NCBI GenBank assembly: GCA_028752905.1
Contig: JAQNBH010000011.1
Span: forward strand, 30,812,017 to 30,876,016
Source: Cladorhizidae sp. MBARI D1340-BT2
Taxonomy: Eukaryota > Porifera > Demospongiae > Poecilosclerida > Cladorhizidae
Reading direction: 5' to 3'
Length of the DNA stretch: 64,000 nt
Part shown: positions 25,601-40,243 of the stretch, one piece after another
How the letters are laid out: each line of letters starts with the position of its first letter
How positions within the stretch are numbered: position 1 is the first letter of the stretch
Notes under the pieces: model-generated
What the model was told of the DNA's origin: nothing
Seen by the model: only the letters and a program-made list of their open reading frames with translations
Database searches by the model: none
Translations under genes and position numbers: made by a program

Positions 25601-27893
25601 TAGCTCAAGATAGAGAACACTGAGAGATACCTATCTTGCAAGTCCATTACAGTGAAGTGTGCAGAATATATGGATGTTTGGTATCAAGAGAGAGCACTTA
25701 GAGAGTCCTATCTTAATAGCTATACATCAAGTCTATTCAGTGAAGTGTGGATAATCTACGAAGCTAACATGTTTAGCATCAAGTAAGAGTACAATTCATA
25801 ACTGCCCTAATTAACAAGACCAAAGTCCCAGATTTTGTCAACTGATAGAGAAGGCCCTTATCTGCAACATGTCAACAGATTATCAATAAATGTAGTGGTT
25901 TTTCACTGGCAGGCCACCGCTTTGGCAACTGGAAAACGCCAGGAAAGATCGCAAACCTTACCAATTCAAATCACCATAACTTGCTAATATTTAGAGTATT
26001 TTGGCACGTACAAAAGACAGATAATTAGAAGGGCTATCCGGTGATATAAAAATTATCTTTTTTGGGTAAAGTGTAGAAAAGTTATGAGCTTTACGGCAAA
26101 ATAACAAGATTTTTTGGGGGAAAATGAGAAACATATAGACCAAATTAGGGCAAATATCAAGATAGAGAACACATAATGAAACCTATCATTCGAATCATAT
26201 CAAGTCCATTACAGTGAAGCGTGCAGAATATTATGGATGTTTGATATCAACAGAGAGCACAGGTAAAGACCTATCTTAATAGCTATATATCAAGTTTATA
26301 CAGTGAAGTGTGGAGAATCTATGAAGCTAACCTGTATAGCATCAAGATAGAGAACACATGGAGAAACCTATCTTGTGATTATATGTATGCAGAATATACG
26401 GATGTTTGGTATCAAGAGAGAGAACAGAGAGAGGCCTACCTTTAGAGCTATATATCAAGTCTATTCAGTGAAGTGTGGAGAATCTAAGAAGCTAACATGT
26501 TTAGCTCAAGATAGAGAACACTGAGAGATACCTATCTTGCAAGTCCATTACAGTGAAGTGTGCAGAATATATGGATGTTTGGTATCAAGAGAGAGCACTT
26601 AGAGAGTCCTATCTTAATAGCTATACATCAAGTCTATTCAGTGAAGTGTGGATAATCTACGAAGCTAACATGTTTAGCATCAAGTAAGAATACAATTCAT
26701 AACTGATCTAATTAACAAGACCAAAGTCCCAGATTTTGTCAACTGATAGAGAAGGCCCTTATCTGCAACATGTCAACAGATTATCAATAAATGTAGTGGT
26801 TTTTCACTGGCAGGCCACCGCTTTGGCAACTGGAAAATGCCGGAAAGATCGCAAACCTTACCACTTCAAATCACCATAACTTGCTAATACTTAGAGTACT
26901 CAAATTTTTGGCACGTACAAAAGACAGATAATTAGAAGGGCTATCCGGTGATATAAAAATTATCTTTTTTGGGTAAAGTATAGCAAAGTTATGAGCTTTA
27001 CGGCAAAATAACAAGATTTTGGGGGGGGAAATGAGAAACATATAGACCAAATTAGGGCAAATATCAAGATAGAGAACACATAATGAAACCTATCATTCGA
27101 ATCATATCAAGTCCATTACAGTGAAATGTGCAGAATATTATGGATGTTTGATATCAACAGAGAGCACAGGGAGAGACCTATCTTAATAGAGCATCAAGAT
27201 AGAGAACACATAGAGAAACCTATCTTGTGATTCTAGTATGCAGAATATACGGATGTTTGGTATCAAGAGAGAGAACAGAGAGAGGCCTACCTTTAGAGCT
27301 ATATATCAAGTCTATTCAGTGAAGTGTGGAGAATCTACGAAGCTAACATGTTTAGCTCAAGATAGAGAACACTGAGAGATACCTATCTTGCAAGTCCATT
27401 ACAGTGAAGTGTGCAGAATATATGGATGTTTGGTATCAAGAGAGAGCACTTAGAGAGTCCTATCTTAATAGCTATACATCAAGTCTATTCAGTGAAGTGT
27501 GGATAATCTACGAAGCTAACATGTTTAGCATCAAGTAAGAGTACAATTCATAACTGCCCTAATTAACAAGACCAAAGTCCCAGATTTTGTCAACTGATAG
27601 AGAAGGCCCTTATCTGCAACATGTCAACAGATTATCAATAAATGTAGTGGTTTTTCACTGGCAGGCCACCGCTTTGGCAACTGGAAAACGCCAGGAAAGA
27701 TCGCAAACCTTACCAATTCAAATCATCATAACTTGCTAATATTTAGAGTACTCAAAATTTTGGCACGTACAAAAGACAGATAATTAGAAGGGCTATCCGG
27801 TGATATAAAAATTATCTTTTTTGGATAAAGTATAGCAAAGTTATGAGCTTTACGGCAAAATAACAAGATTTTGGGGGGGGGGATGAGAAACAT
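22683..27893 (+). repeat. Two copies of an A846-B907-A853 trimer (2606 and 2605 bp)
   Basis: Units 22683-23528, 23529-24435, 24436-25288; then 25289-26134, 26135-27041, 27042-27893. Shared markers are GATTATATGTATG and AACTGATCTAATT in the B member and CAAATCATCATAAC in the A853 member. The final unit is one base shorter (TTCTAGTATGC where others have TTCTATGTATGC) and ends in ten G, the longest G run in the window (27873-27882). The copy at 24436 has a private ATAGCTATGCATC. Confidence 0.9.
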
Positions 27894-30800
27894 ATAGACC
27901 AAATTAGGGCAAATATCAAGATAGAGAACACATAATGAAACCTATCATTCGAATCATATCAAGTCCATTACAGTGAAATGTGCAGAATATTATGGATGTT
28001 TGATATCAACAGAGAGCACAGGGAGAGACCTATCTTAATAGAGCATCAAGATAGAGAACACATAGAGAAACCTATCTTGTGATTCTATGTATGCAGAATA
28101 TACGGATGTTTGGTATCAAGAGAGAGAACAGAGAGAGGCCTACCTTTAGAGCTATATATCAAGTCTATTCAGTGAAGTGTGGAGAATCTACGAAGCTAAC
28201 ATGTTTAGCTCAAGATAGAGAACACTGAGAGATACCTATCTTGCAAGTCCATTACAGTGAAGTGTGCAGAATATATGGATGTTTGGTATCAAGAGAGAGC
28301 ACTTAGAGAGTCCTATCTTAATAGCTATACATCAAGTCTATTCAGTGAAGTGTGGATAATCTACGAAGCTAACATGTTTAGCATCAAGTAAGAGTACAAT
28401 TCATAACTGCCCTAATTAACAAGACCAAAGTCCCAGATTTTGTCAACTGATAGAGAAGGCCCTTATCTGCAACATGTCAACAGATTATCAATAAATGTAG
28501 TGGTTTTTCACTGGCAGGCCACCGCTTTGGCAACTGGAAAACGCCAGGAAAGATCGCAAACCTTACCAATTCAAATCACCATAACTTGCTAATATTTAGA
28601 GTATTTTGGCACGTACAAAAGACAGATAATTAGAAGGGCTATCCGGTGATATAAAAATTATCTTTTTGGGGTAAAGTGTAGAAAAGTTATGAGCTTTACG
28701 GCAAAATAACAAGATTTTTTGGGGAAAAATGAGAAACATATAGACCAAATTAGGGCAAATATCAAGATAGAGAACACATAATGAAACCTATCATTCGAAT
28801 CATATCAAGTCCATTACAGTGAAGTGTGCAGAATATTATGAATGTTTGATATCAACAGAGAGCACAGGTAAAGACCTATCTTAATAGCTATATATCAAGT
28901 TTATACAGTGAAGTGTGGAGAATCTATGAAGCTAACCTGTATAGCATCAAGATAGAGAACACATGGAGAAACCTATCTTGTGATTCTATGTATGCAGAAT
29001 ATACGGATGTTTGGTATCAAGAGAGAGAACAGAGAGAGGCCTACCTTTAGAGCTATAATTATATCAAGTCTATTCAGTGAAGTGTGGAGAATCTATGAAG
29101 CTAACATGTTTAGCTCAAGATAGAGAACACTGAGAGATACCTATCTTGCAAGTCCATTACAGTGAAGTGTGCAGAATATATGGATGTTTGGTATCAAGAG
29201 AGAGCACTTAGAGAGTCCTATCTTAATAGCTATACATCAAGTCTATTCAGTGAAGTGTGGATAATCTACGAAGCTAACATGTTTAGCATCAAGTAAGAGT
29301 ACAATTCATAACTGCCCTAATTAACAAGACCAAAGTCCCAGATTTTGTCAACTGATAGAGAAGGCCCTTATCTGCACCATGTCAACAGATTATCAATAAA
29401 TGTAGTGGTTTTTCACTGGCAGGCCACCGCTTTGGCAACTGGAAAACGCCAGGAAAGATCGCAAACCTTACCACTTCAAATCACCATAACTTGCTAATAC
29501 TTAGAGTACTCAAAATTTTGGCACGTACAAAAGACAGATAATTAGAAGGGCTATCCGGTGATATAAAAATTATCTTTTTTGGGTAAAGTATAGCAAAGTT
29601 ATGAGCTTTACGGCAAAATAACAAGATTTTGGGGGGGGAAATGAGAAACATATAGACCAAATTAGGGCAAATATCAAGATAGAGAACACATAATGAAACC
29701 TATCATTCGAATCATATCAAGTCCATTACAGTGAAATGTGCAGAATATTATGGATGTTTGATATCAACAGAGAGCACAGGGAGAGACCTATCTTAATAGA
29801 GCATCAAGATAGAGAACACATAGAGAAACCTATCTTGTGATTCTATGTATGCAGAATATACGGATGTTTGGTATCAAGAGAGAGAACAGAGAGAGGCCTA
29901 CCTTTAGAGCTATATATCAAGTCTATTCAGTGAAGTGTGGAGAATCTACGAAGCTAACATGTTTAGCTCAAGATAGAGAACACTGAGAGATACCTATCTT
30001 GCAAGTCCATTACAGTGAAGTGTGCAGAATATATGGATGTTTGGTATCAAGAGAGAGCACTTAGAGAGTCCTATCTTAATAGCTATACATCAAGTCTATT
30101 CAGTGAAGTGTGGATAATCTACGAAGCTAACATGTTTAGCATCAAGTAAGAGTACAATTCATAACTGCCCTAATTAACAAGACCAAAGTCCCAGATTTTG
30201 TCAACTGATAGAGAAGGCCCTTATCTGCAACATGTCAACAGATTATCAATAAATGTAGTGGTTTTTCACTGGCAGGCCACCGCTTTGGCAACTGGAAAAC
30301 GCCAGGAAAGATCGCAAAACTTACCACTTCAAATCACCATAACTTGCTAATATTTAGAGTACTCAAAATTTTGGCACGTACAAAAGACAGATAATTAGAA
30401 GGGCTATCCGGTGATATAAAATTATCTTTTTTGGGTAAAGTGTAGAAAAGTTATGAGCTTTACGGCAAAATAACAAGATTTTTTGGGGGAAAATGAGAAA
30501 CATATAGACCAAATTAGGGCAAATATCAAGATAGAGAACACATAATGAAACCTATCATTCGAATCATATCAAGTCCATTACAGTGAAGTGTGCAGAATAT
30601 TATGAATGTTTGATATCAACAGAGAGCACAGGTAAAGACCTATCTTAATAGCTATATATCAAGTTTATACAGTGAAGTGTGGAGAATCTATGAAGCTAAC
30701 CTGTATAGCATCAAGATAGAGAACACATGGAGAAACCTATCTTGTGATTCTATGTATGCAGAATATACGGATGTTTGGTATCAAGAGAGAGAACAGAGAG

Positions 30801-32326
30801 AGGCCTACCTTTAGAGCTATAATTATATCAAGTCTATTCAGTGAAGTGTGGAGAATCTATGAAGCTAACATGTTTAGCTCAAGATAGAGAACACTGAGAG
30901 ATACCTATCTTGCAAGTCCATTACAGTGAAGTGTGCAGAATATATGGATGTTTGGTATCAAGAGAGAGCACTTAGAGAGTCCTATCTTAATAGCTATACA
31001 TCAAGTATATTCAGTGAAGTGTGGATAATCTACGAAGCTAACATGTTTAGCATCAAGTAAGAGTACAATTCATAACTGCCCTAATTAACAAGACCAAAGT
31101 CCCAGATTTTGTCAACTGATAGAGAAGGCCCTTATCTGCACCATGTCAACAGATTATCAATAAATGTAGTGGTTTTTCACTGGCAGGCCACCGCTTTGGC
31201 AACTGGAAAACGCCAGGAAAGATCGCAAACCTTACCACTTCAAATCACCATAACTTGCTAATACTTAGAGTACTCAAAATTTTGGCACGTACAAAAGAAA
31301 GATAATTAGAAGGGCTATCCGATGATATACAAATTATCTTTTTTGGGTAAAGTGTAGAAAAGTTATGAGCTTTACGGCAAAATAACAAGATTTTGGGGGG
31401 GAAATGAGAAACATATAGACCAAATTAGGGCAAATATCAAGATAGAGAACACATAATGAAACCTATCATTCGAATCATATCAAGTCCATTACAGTGAAGT
31501 GTGCAGAATATTATGAATGTTTGATATCAACAGAGAGCACAGGTAAAGACCTATCTTAATAGCTATATATCAAGTTTATACAGTGAAGTGTGGAGAATCT
31601 ATGAAGCTAACCTGTATAGCATCAAGATAGAGAACACATGGAGAAACCTATCTTGTGATTCTATGTATGCAGAATATACGGATGTTTGGTATCAAGAGAG
31701 AGAACAGAGAGAGGCCTACCTTTAGAGCTATAATTATATCAAGTCTATTCAGTGAAGTGTGGAGAATCTATGAAGCTAACATGTTTAGCTCAAGATAGAG
31801 AACACTGAGAGATACCTATCTTGCAAGTCCATTACAGTGAAGTGTGCAGAATATATGGATGTTTGGTATCAAGAGAGAGCACTTAGAGAGTCCTATCTTA
31901 ATAGCTATACATCAAGTCTATTCAGTGAAGTGTGGATAATCTACGAAGCTAACATGTTTAGCATCAAGTAAGAGTACAATTCATAACTGCCCTAATTAAC
32001 AAGACCAAAGTCCCAGATTTTGTCAACTGATAGAGAAGGCCCTTATCTGCACCATGTCAACAGATTATCAATAAATGTAGTGGTTTTTCACTGGCAGGCC
32101 ACCGCTTTGGCAACTGGAAAACGCCAGGAAAGATCGCAAACCTTACCACTTCAAATCACTATAACTTGCTAATACTTAGAGTACTCAAAATTTTGGCACG
32201 TACAAAAGACAGATAATTAGAAGGGCTATCCAGTGATATAAAATTTATCTTTTTTGGGTAAAGTATAGCAAAGTTATGAGCTTTACGGCAAAATAACAAG
32301 ATTTTGGGGGGGGAAATGAGAAACAT
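27894..32326 (+). repeat. B-rich patch with a B-B pair
   Basis: Units 27894-28739 (A, 846), 28740-29651 (B, 912), 29652-30503 (A, 852), 30504-31414 (B, 911) and 31415-32326 (B, 912). The three B units belong to the ATAATTATA insertion lineage with ATTATGAATG and CTGCACCATG. The B-B pair at 31414/31415 meets through a G-rich junction, the only such case in the window. Private changes include TCAAGTATATTC and GATATACAAATT in the unit at 30504. Confidence 0.88.
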
Positions 32327-35300
32327 ATAGACCAAATTAGGGCAAATATCAAGATAGAGAACACATAATGAAACCTATCATTCGAATCATATCAAGTCCA
32401 TTACAGTGAAATGTGCAGAATATTATGGATGTTTGATATCAACAGAGAGCACAGGGAGAGACCTATCTTAATAGAGCATCAAGATAGAGAACACATAGAG
32501 AAACCTATCTTGTGATTCTATGTATGCAGAATATACGGATGTTTGGTATCAAGAGAGAGAACAGAGAGAGGCCTACCTTTAGAGCTATATATCAAGTCTA
32601 TTCAGTGAAGTGTGGAGAATCTACGAAGCTAACATGTTTAGCTCAAGATAGAGAACACTGAGAGATACCTATCTTGCAAGTCCATTACAGTGAAGTGTGC
32701 AGAATATATGGATGTTTGGTATCAAGAGAGAGCACTTAGAGAGTCCTATCTTAATAGCTATACATCAAGTCTATTCAGTGAAGTGTGGATAATCTACGAA
32801 GCTAACATGTTTAGCATCAAGTAAGAGTACAATTCATAACTGCCCTAATTAACAAGACCAAAGTCCCAGATTTTGTCAACTGATAGAGAAGGCCCTTATC
32901 TGCAACATGTCAACAGATTATCAATAAATGTAGTGGTTTTTCACTGGCAGGCCACCGCTTTGGCAACTGGAAAACGCAGGGAAAGATCGCAAACCTTACC
33001 AATTCAAATCACCATAACTTGCTAATATTTAGAGTATTTTGGCACGTACAAAAGACAGATAATTAGAAGGGCTATCCGGTGATATAAAAATTATCTTTTT
33101 TGGGTAAAGTGTAGAAAAGTTATGAGCTTTACGGCAAAATAACAAGATTTTTTGGGGAAAAATGAGAAACATATAGACCAAATTAGGGCAAATATCAAGA
33201 TAGAGAACACATAATGAAACCTATCATTCGAATCATATCAAGTCCATTACAGTGAAATGTGCAGAATATTATGGATGTTTGATATCAACAGAGAGCACAG
33301 GTAAAGACCTATCTTAATAGCTATATATCAAGTTTATACAGTGAAGTGTGGAGAATCTATGAAGCTAACCTGTATAGCATCAAGATAGAGAACACATGGA
33401 GAAACCTATCTTGTGATTCTATGTATGCAGAATATACGGATGTTTGGTATCAAGAGAGAGAACAGAGAGAGGCCTACCTTTAGAGCTATAATTATATCAA
33501 GTCTATTCAGTGAAGTGTGGAGAATCTATGAAGCTAACATGTTTAGCTCAAGATAGAGAACACTGAGAGATACCTATCTTGCAAGTCCATTACAGTGAAG
33601 TGTGCAGAATATATGGATGTTTGGTATCAAGAGAGAGCACTTAGAGAGTCCTATCTTAATAGCTATACATCAAGTCTATTCAGTGAAGTGTGGATAATCT
33701 ACGAAGCTAACATGTTTAGCATCAAGTAAGAGTACAATTCATAACTGCCCTAATTAACAAGACCAAAGTCCCAGATTTTGTCAACTGATAGAGAAGGCCC
33801 TTATCTGCACCATGTCAACAGATTATCAATAAATGTAGTGGTTTTTCACTGGCAGGCCACCGCTTTGGCAACTGGAAAACGCCAGGAAAGATCGCAAACC
33901 TTACCACTTCAAATCACCATAACTTGCTAATACTTAGAGTACTCAAAATTTTGGCACGTACAAAAGACAGATAATTAGAAGGGCTATCCGGTGATATAAA
34001 ATTTATCTTTTTGGGGTAAAGTATAGCAAAGTTATGAGCATTACGGCAAAATAACAAGATTTTGGGGGGGGAAATGAGAAACATATAGACCAAATTAGGG
34101 CAAATATCAAGATAGAGAACACATAATGAAACCTATCATTCGAATCATATCAAGTCCATTACAGTGAAATGTGCAGAATATTATGGATGTTTGATATCAA
34201 CAGAGAGCACAGGGAGAGACCTATCTTAATAGAGCATCAAGATAGAGAACACATAGAGAAACCTATCTTGTGATTCTATGTATGCAGAATATACGGATGT
34301 TTGGTATCAAGAGAGAGAACAGAGAGAGGCCTACCTTTAGAGCTATATATCAAGTCTATTCAGTGAAGTGTGGAGAATCTACGAAGCTAACATGTTTAGC
34401 TCAAGATAGAGAACACTGAGAGATACCTATCTTGCAAGTCCATTACAGTGAAGTGTGCAGAATATATGGATGTTTGGTATCAAGAGAGAGCACTTAGAGA
34501 GTCCTATCTTAATAGCTATACATCAAGTCTATTCAGTGAAGTGTGGATAATCTACGAAGCTAACATGTTTAGCATCAAGTAAGAGTACAATTCATAACTG
34601 CCCTAATTAACAAGACCAAAGTCCCAGATTTTGTCAACTGATAGAGAAGGCCCTTATCTGCAACATGTCAACAGATTATCAATAAATGTAGTGGTTTTTC
34701 ACTGGCAGGCCACCGCTTTGGCAACTGGAAAACGCAGGGAAAGATCGCAAACCTTACCAATTCAAATCACCATAACTTGCTAATATTTAGAGTATTTTGG
34801 CACGTACAAAAGACAGATAATTAGAAGGGCTATCCGGTGATATAAAAATTATCTTTTTTGGGTAAAGTGTAGAAAAGTTATGAGCTTTACGGCAAAATAA
34901 CAAGATTTTTTGGGGAAAAATGAGAAACATATAGACCAAATTAGGGCAAATATCAAGATAGAGAACACATAATGAAACCTATCATTCGAATCATATCAAG
35001 TCCATTACAGTGAAGCGTGCAGAATATTATGGATGTTTGATATCAACAGAGAGCACAGGTAAAGACCTATCTTAATAGCTATATATCAAGTTTATACAGT
35101 GAAGTGTGGAGAATCTATGAAGCTAACCTGTATAGCATCAAGATAGAGAACACATGGAGAAACCTATCTTGTGATTCGATGTATGCAGAATATACGGATG
35201 TTTGGTATCAAGAGAGAGAACAGAGAGAGGCCTACCTTTAGAGCTATATATCAAGTCTATTCAGTGAAGTGTGGAGAATCTAAGAAGCTAACATGTTTAG

Positions 35301-36683
35301 CTCAAGATAGAGAACACTGAGAGATACCTATCTTGCAAGTCCATTACAGTGAAGTGTGCAGAATATATGGATGTTTGGTATCAAGAGAGAGCACTTAGAG
35401 AGTCCTATCTTAATAGCTATACATCAAGTCTATTCAGTGAAGTGTGGATAATCTACGAAGCTAACATGTTTAGCATCAAGTAAGAATACAATTCATAACT
35501 GCTCTAATTAACAAGACCAAAGTCCCAGATTTTGTCAACTGATAGAGAAGGCCCTTATCTGCAACATGTCAACAGATTATCAATAAATGTAGTGGTTTTT
35601 CACTGGCAGGCCACCGCTTTGGCAACTGGAAAATGCCGGAAAGATCGCAAACCTTACCACTTCAAATCACCATAACTTGCTAATACTTAGAGTACTCAAA
35701 ATTTTGGCACGTACAAAAGACAGATAATTAGAAGGGCTATCCGGTGATATAAAATTTATCTTTTTTGGGTAAAGTATAGCAAAGTTATGAGCTTTACGGC
35801 AAAATAACAAGATTTTGGGGGGGGAAATGAGAAACATATAGACCAAATTAGGGCAAATATCAAGATAGAGAACACATAATGAAACCTATCATTCGAATCA
35901 TATCAAGTCCATTACAGTGAAATGTGCAGAATATTATGGATGTTTGATATCAACAGAGAGCACAGGGAGAGACCTATCTTAATAGAGCATCAAGATAGAG
36001 AACACATAGAGAAACCTATCTTGTGATTCTATGTATGCAGAATATACGGATGTTTGGTATCAAGAGAGAGAACAGAGAGAGGCCTACCTTTAGAGCTATA
36101 TATCAAGTCTATTCAGTGAAGTGTGGAGAATCTACGAAGCTAACATGTTTAGCTCAAGATAGAGAACACTGAGAGATACCTATCTTGCAAGTCCATTACA
36201 GTGAAGTGTGCAGAATATATGGATGTTTGGTATCAAGAGAGAGCACTTAGAGAGTCCTATCTTAATAGCTATACATCAAGTCTATTCAGTGAAGTGTGGA
36301 TAATCTACGAAGCTAACATGTTTAGCATCAAGTAAGAGTACAATTCATAACTGCCCTAATTAACAAGACCAAAGTCCCAGATTTTGTCAACTGATAGAGA
36401 AGGCCCTTATCTGCAACATGTCAACAGATTATCAATAAATGTAGTGGTTTTTCACTGGCAGGCCACCGCTTTGGCAACTGGAAAACGCAGGGAAAGATCG
36501 CAAACCTTACCAATTCAAATCACCATAACTTGCTAATATTTAGAGTATTTTGGCACGTACAAAAGACAGATAATTAGAAGGGCTATCCGGTGATATAAAA
36601 ATTATCTTTTTTGGGTAAAGTGTAGAAAAGTTATGAGCTTTACGGCAAAATAACAAGATTTTTGGGGGGAAAATGAGAAACAT
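32327..36683 (+). repeat. A846-B dimers
   Basis: Units 32327-33172 (A, 846), 33173-34084 (B, 912, ATAATTATA lineage), 34085-34930 (A, 846), 34931-35837 (B, 907) and 35838-36683 (A, 846). The A members resemble each other closely and those at 1711 and 3464. The two B members come from different lineages, so the dimers were assembled by exchange rather than by one simple duplication. Confidence 0.88.
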
Positions 36684-37584
36684 ATAGACCAAATTAGGGC
36701 AAATATCAAGATAGAGAACACATAATGAAACCTATCATTCGAATCATATATAGTCCATTACAGTGAAGCGTGCAGAATATTATGGATGTTTGATATCAAC
36801 AGAGAGCACAGGTAAAGACCTATCTTAATAGCTATATATCAAGTTTATACAGTGAAGTGTGGAGAATCTATGAAGCTAACCTGTATAGCATCAAGATAGA
36901 GAACACATGGAGAAACCTATCTTGTGATTCGATGTATGCAGAATATACGGATGTTTGGTATCAAGAGAGAGAACAGAGAGAGGCCTACCTTTAGAGCTAT
37001 ATATCAAGTCTATTCAGTGAAGTGTGGAGAATCTAAGAAGCTAACATGTTTAGCTCAAGATAGAGAACACTGAGAGATACCTATCTTGCAAGTCCATTAC
37101 AGTGAAGTGTGCAGAATATATGGATGTTTGGTATCAAGAGAGAGCACTTAGAGAGTCCTATCTTAATAGCTATACATCAAGTCTATTCAGTGAAGTGTGG
37201 ATAATCTACGAAGCTAACATGTTTAGCATCAAGTAAGAGTACAATTCATAACTGCCCTAATTAACAAGACCAAAGTCCCAGATTTTGTCAACTGATAGAG
37301 AAGGCCCTTATCTGCAACATGTCAACAGATTATCAATAAATGTAGTGGTTTTTCACTGGCAGGCCACCGCTTTGGCAACTGGAAAACGCAGGGAAAGATC
37401 GCAAACCTTACCAATTCAAATCACCATAACTTGCTAATATTTAGAGTATTTTGGCACGTACAAAAGACAGATAATTAGAAGGGCTATCCGGTGATATAAA
37501 AATTATCTTTTTTGGGTAAAGTGTAGAAAAGTTATGAGCTTTACGGCAAAATAACAAGATTTTTTGGGGAAAAATGAGAAACAT
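36684..37584 (+). repeat. Chimeric unit: type B 5' part, type A846 3' half (901 bp)
   Basis: The 5' part has the 55-bp B segment, ACACATGGAG and TAAGAAGC. From about 37236 on it is type A846: GTAAGAGTACAATTC, CTGCCCTAATT, GCAGGGAAAG, GTATTTTGG and the T6G4A5 end. The length fits exactly (846 + 55 = 901), and no other unit has this length. The switch lies between about 37036 and 37238, in module 3. A private change is CATATATAGTCC at about 36746-36757. Confidence 0.9.
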
Positions 37585-40243
37585 ATAGACCAAATTAGGG
37601 CAAATATCAAGATAGAGAACACATAATGAAACCTATCATTCGAATCATATCAAGTCCATTACAGTGAAGCGTGCAGAATATTATGGATGTTTGATATCAA
37701 CAGAGAGCACAGGTAAAGACCTATCTTAATAGCTATATATCAAGTTTATACAGTGAAGTGTGGAGAATCTATGAAGCTAACCTGTATAGCATCAAGATAG
37801 AGAACACATGGAGAAACCTATCTTGTGATTCGATGTATGCAGAATATACGGATGTTTGGTATCAAGAGAGAGAACAGAGAGAGGCCTACCTTTAGAGCTA
37901 TATATCAAGTCTATTCAGTGAAGTGTGGAGAATCTAAGAAGCTAACATGTTTAGCTCAAGATAGAGAACACTGAGAGATACCTATCTTGCAAGTCCATTA
38001 CAGTGAAGTGTGCAGAATATATGGATGTTTGGTATCAAGAGAGAGCACTTAGAGAGTCCTATCTTAATAGCTATACATCAAGTCTATTCAGTGAAGTGTG
38101 GATAATCTACGAAGCTAACATGTTTAGCATCAAGTAAGAATACAATTCATAACTGCTCTAATTAACAAGACCAAAGTCCCAGATTTTGTCAACTGATAGA
38201 GAAGGCCCTTATCTGCACCATGTCAACAGATTATCAATAAATGTAGTGGTTTTTCACTGGCAGGCCACCGCTTTGGCAACTGGAAAATGCCGGAAGAATC
38301 GCAAACCTTACCACTTCAAATCACCATAACTTGCTAATACTTAGAGTACTCAAAATTTTGGCACGTACAAAAGACAGATAATTAGAAGGGCTATCCGGTG
38401 ATATAAATTTATCTTTTTTGGGTAAAGTATAGCAAAGTTATGAGCTTTACGGCAAAATAACAAGATTTTGGGGGGGGAAATGAGAAACATATAGACCAAA
38501 TTAGGGCAAATATCAAGATAGAGAACACATAATGAAACCTATCATTCGAATCATATCAAGTCCATTACAGTGAAATGTGCAGAATATTATGGATGTTTGA
38601 TATCAACAGAGAGCACAGGGAGAGACCTATCTTAATAGAGCATCAAGATAGAGAACACATAGAGAAACCTATCTTGTGATTCTATGTATGCAGAATATAC
38701 GGATGTTTGGTATCAAGAGAGAGAACAGAGAGAGGCCTACCTTTAGAGCTATATATCAAGTCTATTCAGTGAAGTGTGGAGAATCTACGAAGCTAACATG
38801 TTTAGCTCAAGATAGAGAACACTGAGAGATACCTATCTTGCAAGTCCATTACAGTGAAGTGTGCAGAATATATGGATGTTTGGTATCAAGAGAGAGCACT
38901 TAGAGAGTCCTATCTTAATAGCTATACATCAAGTCTATTCAGTGAAGTGTGGATAATCTACGAAGCTAACATGTTTAGCATCAAGTAAGAGTACAATTCA
39001 TAACTGCCCTAATTAACAAGACCAAAGTCCCAGATTTTGTCAACTGATAGAGAAGGCCCTTATCTGCAACATGTCAACAGATTATCAATAAATGTAGTGG
39101 TTTTTCACTGGCAGGCCACCGCTTTGGCAACTGGAAAACGCAGGGAAAGATCGCAAACCTTACCAATTCAAATCACCATAACTTGCTAATATTTAGAGTA
39201 TTTTGGCACGTACAAAAGACAGATAATTAGAAGGGCTATCCGGTGATATAAAAATTATCTTTTTTGGGTAAAGTGTAGAAAAGTTATGAGCTTTACGGCA
39301 AAATAACAAGATTTTTGGGGGGAAAATGAGAAACATATAGACCAAATTAGGGCAAATATCAAGATAGAGAACACATAATGAAACCTATCATTCGAATCAT
39401 ATCAAGTCCATTACAGTGAAGCGTGCAGAATATTATGGATGTTTGATATCAACAGAGAGCACAGGTAAAGACCTATCTTAATAGCTATATATCAAGTTTA
39501 TACAGTGAAGTGTGGAGAATCTATGAAGCTAACCTGTATAGCATCAAGATAGAGAACACATGGAGAAACCTATCTTGTGATTCGATGTATGCAGAATATA
39601 CGGATGTTTGGTATCAAGAGAGAGAACAGAGAGAGGCCTACCTTTAGAGCTATATATCAAGTCTATTCAGTGAAGTGTGGAGAATCTAAGAAGCTAACAT
39701 GTTTAGCTCAAGATAGAGAACACTGAGAGATACCTATCTTGCAAGTCCATTACAGTGAAGTGTGCAGAATATATGGATGTTTGGTATCAAGAGAGAGCAC
39801 TTAGAGAGTCCTATCTTAATAGCTATACATCAAGTCTATTCAGTGAAGTGTGGATAATCTACGAAGCTAACATGTTTAGCATCAAGTAAGAATACAATTC
39901 ATAACTGCTCTAATTAACAAGACCAAAGTCCCAGATTTTGTCAACTGATAGAGAAGGCCCTTATCTGCAACATGTCAACAGATTATCAATAAATGTAGTG
40001 GTTTTTCACTGGCAGGCCACCGCTTTGGCAACTGGAAAATGCCGGAAAGATCGCAAACCTTACCACTTCAAATCACCATAACTTGCTAATACTTAGAGTA
40101 CTCAAATTTTTGGCACGTACAAAAGACAGATAATTAGAAGGGCTATCCGGTGATATAAAAATTATCTTTTTTGGGTAAAGTATAGCAAAGTTATGAGCTT
40201 TACGGCAAAATAACAAGATTTTGGGGGGGGAAATGAGAAACAT
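37585..40243 (+). repeat. B-A-B segment after the chimera
   Basis: Units 37585-38490 (B, 906), 38491-39336 (A, 846) and 39337-40243 (B, 907). The first directly follows the B-type chimera, making a B-B pair, and has private GGAAGAATCGC and a shortened GATATAAATTTATC. Confidence 0.87.
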
